Origin: an uncultured Clostridia bacterium
GTDB lineage: Bacteria > Bacillota > Clostridia > Oscillospirales > Oscillospiraceae
DNA: 8,260 nt
NCBI GenBank assembly: GCA_945918315.1
Contig: CAMEIK010000043.1
Span: 1 to 8,260, forward strand
Direction: 5' to 3'
Positions 6,716 through 8,260 of this stretch are shown here, piece after piece; position 1 is the stretch's first letter; each line of letters starts with the position of its first letter. The translations under genes were made by a program, and so were the position numbers. Under the pieces are notes generated by a model, which saw only the letters and a list, made by a program, of their open reading frames with translations, was not told the DNA's origin and made no database searches.

Positions 6716-6740
6716 CGGGCAAAAGAAAGTATGCTAAACT
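6712..6740 (+). promoter_or_regulatory. Promoter of tRNA-Leu
   Basis: TTGACG (6712-6717), a 17-base spacer and TAAACT (6735-6740), with TGC directly before the -10 box giving an extended -10. The start would be near 6747, only about 3 bases before the mature tRNA. The -35 box contains the TGA stop of the preceding gene. Confidence 0.7.
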
Positions 6741-6749
6741 TGGCATAAC

Positions 6750-6836
6750 GCCGCTGTGGTGGAATCGGTAGACACAGGGGACTTAAAATCCCCCGGTAGC
6801 GATACTGTACGGGTTCGAGTCCCGTCCGCGGCACCA
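6750..6836 (+). tRNA. tRNA-Leu, anticodon UAA
   Basis: An 87-base class II tRNA with CCA encoded (6834-6836). It folds with acceptor arms 6750-6756 and 6826-6832, a D arm containing AATCGGTAGA, an anticodon stem GGGGA/TCCCC (6777-6781 with 6789-6793) around loop CTTAAAA with anticodon TAA (6784-6786), a long variable arm (CGGTA with TACTG), and a T arm ACGGG/CCCGT around TTCGAGT (6814-6820). It reads UUA and probably UUG. One oddity is a U-C mismatch at acceptor position 6:67 (bases 6755 and 6827); the other six acceptor pairs are Watson-Crick. A terminator follows 3 bases downstream. Confidence 0.95.
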
Positions 6837-6839
6837 TAA

Positions 6840-6887
6840 CAGATACCGTAATTGATACAATCGTGTTAGTTACGGTATCTGCTTTTT
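6840..6887 (+). terminator. Intrinsic terminator of tRNA-Leu
   Basis: A perfect 12-base inverted repeat, CAGATACCGTAA (6840-6851) with TTACGGTATCTG (6870-6881), has an 18-base loop and is followed by C and five T residues (6883-6887). It begins 3 bases after the tRNA CCA end. Confidence 0.88.
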
Positions 6888-7024
6888 ATGCCATTTTTAC
6901 TGAAAATGGGGTGTTTTCCTAAACTTTGCAACGCTTTTTGGATTGCCGTTTCTATGATATTGTGGTATTTCTCGGTGTGCGATCTTGCAAGCACTACATA
7001 TTGCGGTTTCAATTCGTTAAATAA
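6866..7024 (-). pseudogene. Possible C-terminal remnant of an unknown gene
   Basis: On the minus strand a frame of about 52 codons runs from just after a TAG to a TAA at 6866-6868, which lies in the loop of the tRNA terminator. Its translation includes NELKPQYVVLARSHTEKY and ends FSKNGIKSRYRN. The composition looks protein-like and mixed rather than repetitive, but there is no ATG and no ribosome site, and upstream the same frame meets TAG and TGA stops. It may be the tail of a decayed gene from an element that once sat beside the tRNA, or simply chance. No family was recognised. Confidence 0.25.
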
Positions 7025-7146
7025 CCGCTATACGTTATACAGCCGATATCAATAAAACCTGCCACCCAGGTTTGTGCAGCTTAGCTACTTGCAATACCTG
7101 GGCGGCAGAGGTAACATCACACACACTTTTTGAGGAGGGTGATGTT
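6888..7146 (+). other. AT-richer intergenic stretch with a structured leader
   Basis: Clearly AT-richer than the operon to the left. Apart from the possible minus-strand remnant, it holds two consecutive hairpins before the small gene at 7147. Hairpin 1 pairs 7059-7071 with 7096-7108 (12 of 13 pairs, A-C mismatch at 7064/7103, 24-base loop). Hairpin 2 pairs 7112-7120 with 7139-7147. TATACG (7029-7034) and TATACA (7036-7041) are possible -10 boxes, but no convincing -35 lies at the right distance. Confidence 0.6.
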
Positions 7147-7147
7147 A
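7112..7147 (+). promoter_or_regulatory. Hairpin presenting the ribosome site of the small gene at 7147
   Basis: TAACATCAC (7112-7120) pairs perfectly with GTGATGTTA (7139-7147) around an 18-base loop. The Shine-Dalgarno GAGGAGG (7132-7138) fills the 3' side of the loop, and the first base of the ATG start is the last base of the stem. Such a fold could gate ribosome access; this is inference from the sequence only. Confidence 0.55.
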
Positions 7148-7425
7148 TGAATGTTTTGGAAGATTTCTGGTACGGCAATCTTGACCCAGCAGAGTACGAT
7201 GCCAACCCCAGCAAGGAATACAAGGAACTGGTGCGGCTAATCAGCCGGAATGAAGAAAAGCTGCTGGCAACCATGACCGAAGAGTAAAAGAATTTATTCT
7301 CCCGATATACAGACTGCGTCCGGGAACACCATGCGATGGCAGAATGCTTGCTGTTTCAGAACAGTTTCCGCCTGGGCGGCAGGATAATGCTGGAAATGAT
7401 GAGAGGTGGTGTTGGGGATGAATAA
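7147..7425 (+). pseudogene. Small DUF6809-like protein gene interrupted by an in-frame TAA
   Basis: From the ATG at 7147 (GAGGAGG 8 bases upstream) the frame gives 46 residues starting MNVLEDFWYGNLDPAEYD and ending ATMTEE before TAA at 7285-7287. The same frame then stays open for 45 more codons (KNLFSRYTDCVREHH, later FQNSFRLGGRIMLEMM) to a TAA at 7423-7425. Together the parts make a protein of about 92 residues. From memory this resembles small gut-Clostridia proteins annotated DUF6809, which begin with a similar LWYGN segment and end FxxGFxLGxxLxxE; the stop falls where such proteins often have Gln (EEQK), so a CAA-to-TAA change is the simplest explanation. The downstream gene has a similar C-terminal pattern and starts inside the end of this one. 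It may still make a 46-residue product. No function is known to me; the family name is tentative. Confidence 0.6.
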
Positions 7426-7717
7426 GCGCATTGAAGAGTTCAAACGATATTTAGAAAACCACACCTTCGACTCCGGTGACTCAGGCTGTAAAACTGTGCT
7501 GGATCAGTTGTACCGCGCCTATGCAGAATCCCACGAAGACGATCCACCAGGCATCCGGGAAGGCTTCAAAGAACTGGAGTCCTTTTTGGAGGTTCTGCCC
7601 CTGGACGATAACAATTCTGTGTTCAACCTTTGCTGCCGGATCTGCGTGGCCTATGAACACAAAGCCTTCGTAGATGGCCTCAAGTATGGATTCCAATTGA
7701 TGAAGGAACTGAAATAA
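7418..7717 (+). CDS. Small hypothetical protein, DUF6809-like
   Basis: A 99-residue acidic, helical, soluble protein without signal peptide or membrane segment. The ATG at 7418 was chosen because AGAGG (7402-7406) lies 11 bases upstream; a GTG at 7406 falls on that site itself. The N-terminus MNKRIEEFKRYLENH is amphipathic, the middle contains GFKELESFLEVLPLDDN, and the C-terminus AFVDGLKYGFQLMKELK parallels FQNSFRLGGRIMLEMM of the preceding broken gene (shared F, G, M and E spacing). The two are therefore probably paralogues. The start overlaps the distal end of the broken frame by 8 bases, suggesting they were once translationally coupled. I do not recognise a function; the resemblance to DUF6809 is from memory and tentative. 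A terminator-like hairpin follows. Confidence 0.7.
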   Translation: MNKRIEEFKRYLENHTFDSGDSGCKTVLDQLYRAYAESHEDDPPGIREGFKELESFLEVLPLDDNNSVFNLCCRICVAYEHKAFVDGLKYGFQLMKELK

Positions 7718-7720
7718 AAA

Positions 7721-7760
7721 AGACACCGCTATTTATGGGAATGCATCTGTAGCGGTGTCT
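7721..7760. terminator. Shared terminator hairpin between convergent genes
   Basis: AGACACCGCTA (7721-7731) pairs perfectly with TAGCGGTGTCT (7750-7760), with an 18-base loop. On the minus strand the stem is followed by a T run (complement of the A run at 7716-7720), a good intrinsic terminator for the minus-strand gene ending at 7766. On the plus strand it is followed only by GCTCATTATTT, a weaker end for the small gene ending at 7717. Confidence 0.75.
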
Positions 7761-7765
7761 GCTCA

Positions 7766-8260
7766 TTATTTAGATTCTTGTATACACAGGATGCGGTAAG
7801 CCGGCTTGTAAGCTTGCCGATATTGTTCGCTATGGGATACTGCCGGGTAGCCAGCCGCTTCATATTCGGATAGGTAAGCGTTCAACACATTCGTGTCAAA
7901 GGTGAATACACCTTCTGCTGTGAGCTTTCGCAGCACTTCCAGCTTATTCAAGAAGCTATCCAGCGTTCCTTTATGCTTTGCCGCTGAATCGATGAATGCC
8001 TTGCCAAGCTGTTCCAAAGCTTCAGGCTTGACTCCTGCCAAATTGACACGGACGATGCCGTTTCCGATGTCCTCATACAGCGGTGCTGTTGGTTCTTTCT
8101 CCAGGTCAGCATATTCCCGGTGCAGGTAATTCAGGCAGGCTTCTTCGTCACGGATCAGATGTCCGCCGCCAAACTCGTTTTGGTAAATCAGCTTCACCGC
8201 ATCGGTAGGCTGCATCAGCGGATACCGCTTGGCGTGAGCGATCAAAATGGCTCGTAATTC
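7766..8260 (-). CDS. Conserved hypothetical protein (5' end outside window)
   Basis: The C-terminal 164 residues or so of a soluble protein; the frame is open through the window edge, so the true start lies beyond 8260 (a TTG at 8243-8245 is inside the gene and has no ribosome site). Visible segments are AKRYPLMQPTDAVKLIYQNE, FGGGHLIRDEE, LYEDIGNGIVRVNL, FTFDTNVLNAYLSEY and AAGYPAVSHSEQYRQAYKPA, ending with TAA at 7766-7768. The pattern QPxDxxKLxYQxEFGxGHLI with YPAVSHSExYRxAYxPAYR recalls a conserved uncharacterised family seen in Clostridia, but I cannot give a name or function. It converges on the small gene and shares its terminator hairpin. Codon use looks like ordinary expressed coding sequence and no break is seen. 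Confidence 0.8.
   Translation of the reverse strand, partial: ELRAILIAHAKRYPLMQPTDAVKLIYQNEFGGGHLIRDEEACLNYLHREYADLEKEPTAPLYEDIGNGIVRVNLAGVKPEALEQLGKAFIDSAAKHKGTLDSFLNKLEVLRKLTAEGVFTFDTNVLNAYLSEYEAAGYPAVSHSEQYRQAYKPAYRILCIQESK

Noticed and set aside
1..8260. CRISPR array, complete insertion sequence or prophage
   Set aside because: No spaced direct repeats, no transposase or integrase frame, and no phage structural genes were seen on either strand.

Overview
The window looks like a chromosomal segment from a spore-forming, moderately GC-rich member of the Clostridia, most likely an Oscillospiraceae/Ruminococcaceae-type gut Firmicute. The grounds are a BofA-type sporulation protein, a DnaD-domain protein next to a DnaC/DnaI-type helicase loader, strong GGAGG ribosome sites, TTGACA/TATAAT-like promoters with TGn extensions, and small proteins of a kind common in gut Clostridia. 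The taxon is an inference from gene content; no marker gene here fixes it.

Left part (1-3200), membrane and salvage genes. A purine-type phosphoribosyltransferase (minus strand, 3' end cut by the window edge) has its own promoter, whose -35 box lies over the stop codon of the next gene, a CPA2 cation:proton antiporter (minus). Back to back with the antiporter is a small MscS mechanosensitive channel (plus) with a near-consensus promoter. A strong hairpin separates mscS from a convergent bofA gene (minus).

Middle part (3201-6715). A 428-base intergenic stretch holds three hairpins; the largest ends in a T run and may be a terminator or the end of a small RNA. After it an extended -10 promoter drives a tight four-gene operon: DnaD-domain protein, DnaC/DnaI-like AAA+ helicase loader, HAD phosphatase, and a YfbR-type HD-domain 5'-deoxynucleotidase. 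The genes are spaced by 3 bases or overlap by 4 and 11 bases. The set joins primosome assembly to nucleotide/phosphate housekeeping.

Right part (6712-8260). A tRNA-Leu(UAA) gene with encoded CCA has its promoter -35 box over the stop codon of the yfbR-like gene, and a strong terminator follows. Beyond it the sequence becomes AT-richer and accessory in character: a possible gene remnant on the minus strand, a leader with two consecutive hairpins (the second carrying a Shine-Dalgarno in its loop), a small gene broken by an in-frame TAA, an overlapping related small gene, and the C-terminal part of a conserved unknown protein on the minus strand.

No CRISPR array, complete insertion sequence, rRNA or obvious new multigene system was seen. 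The most interesting points are the stop-interrupted small gene with its structured leader, the hairpin cluster at 3357-3494, and the acceptor-stem mismatch in the tRNA.
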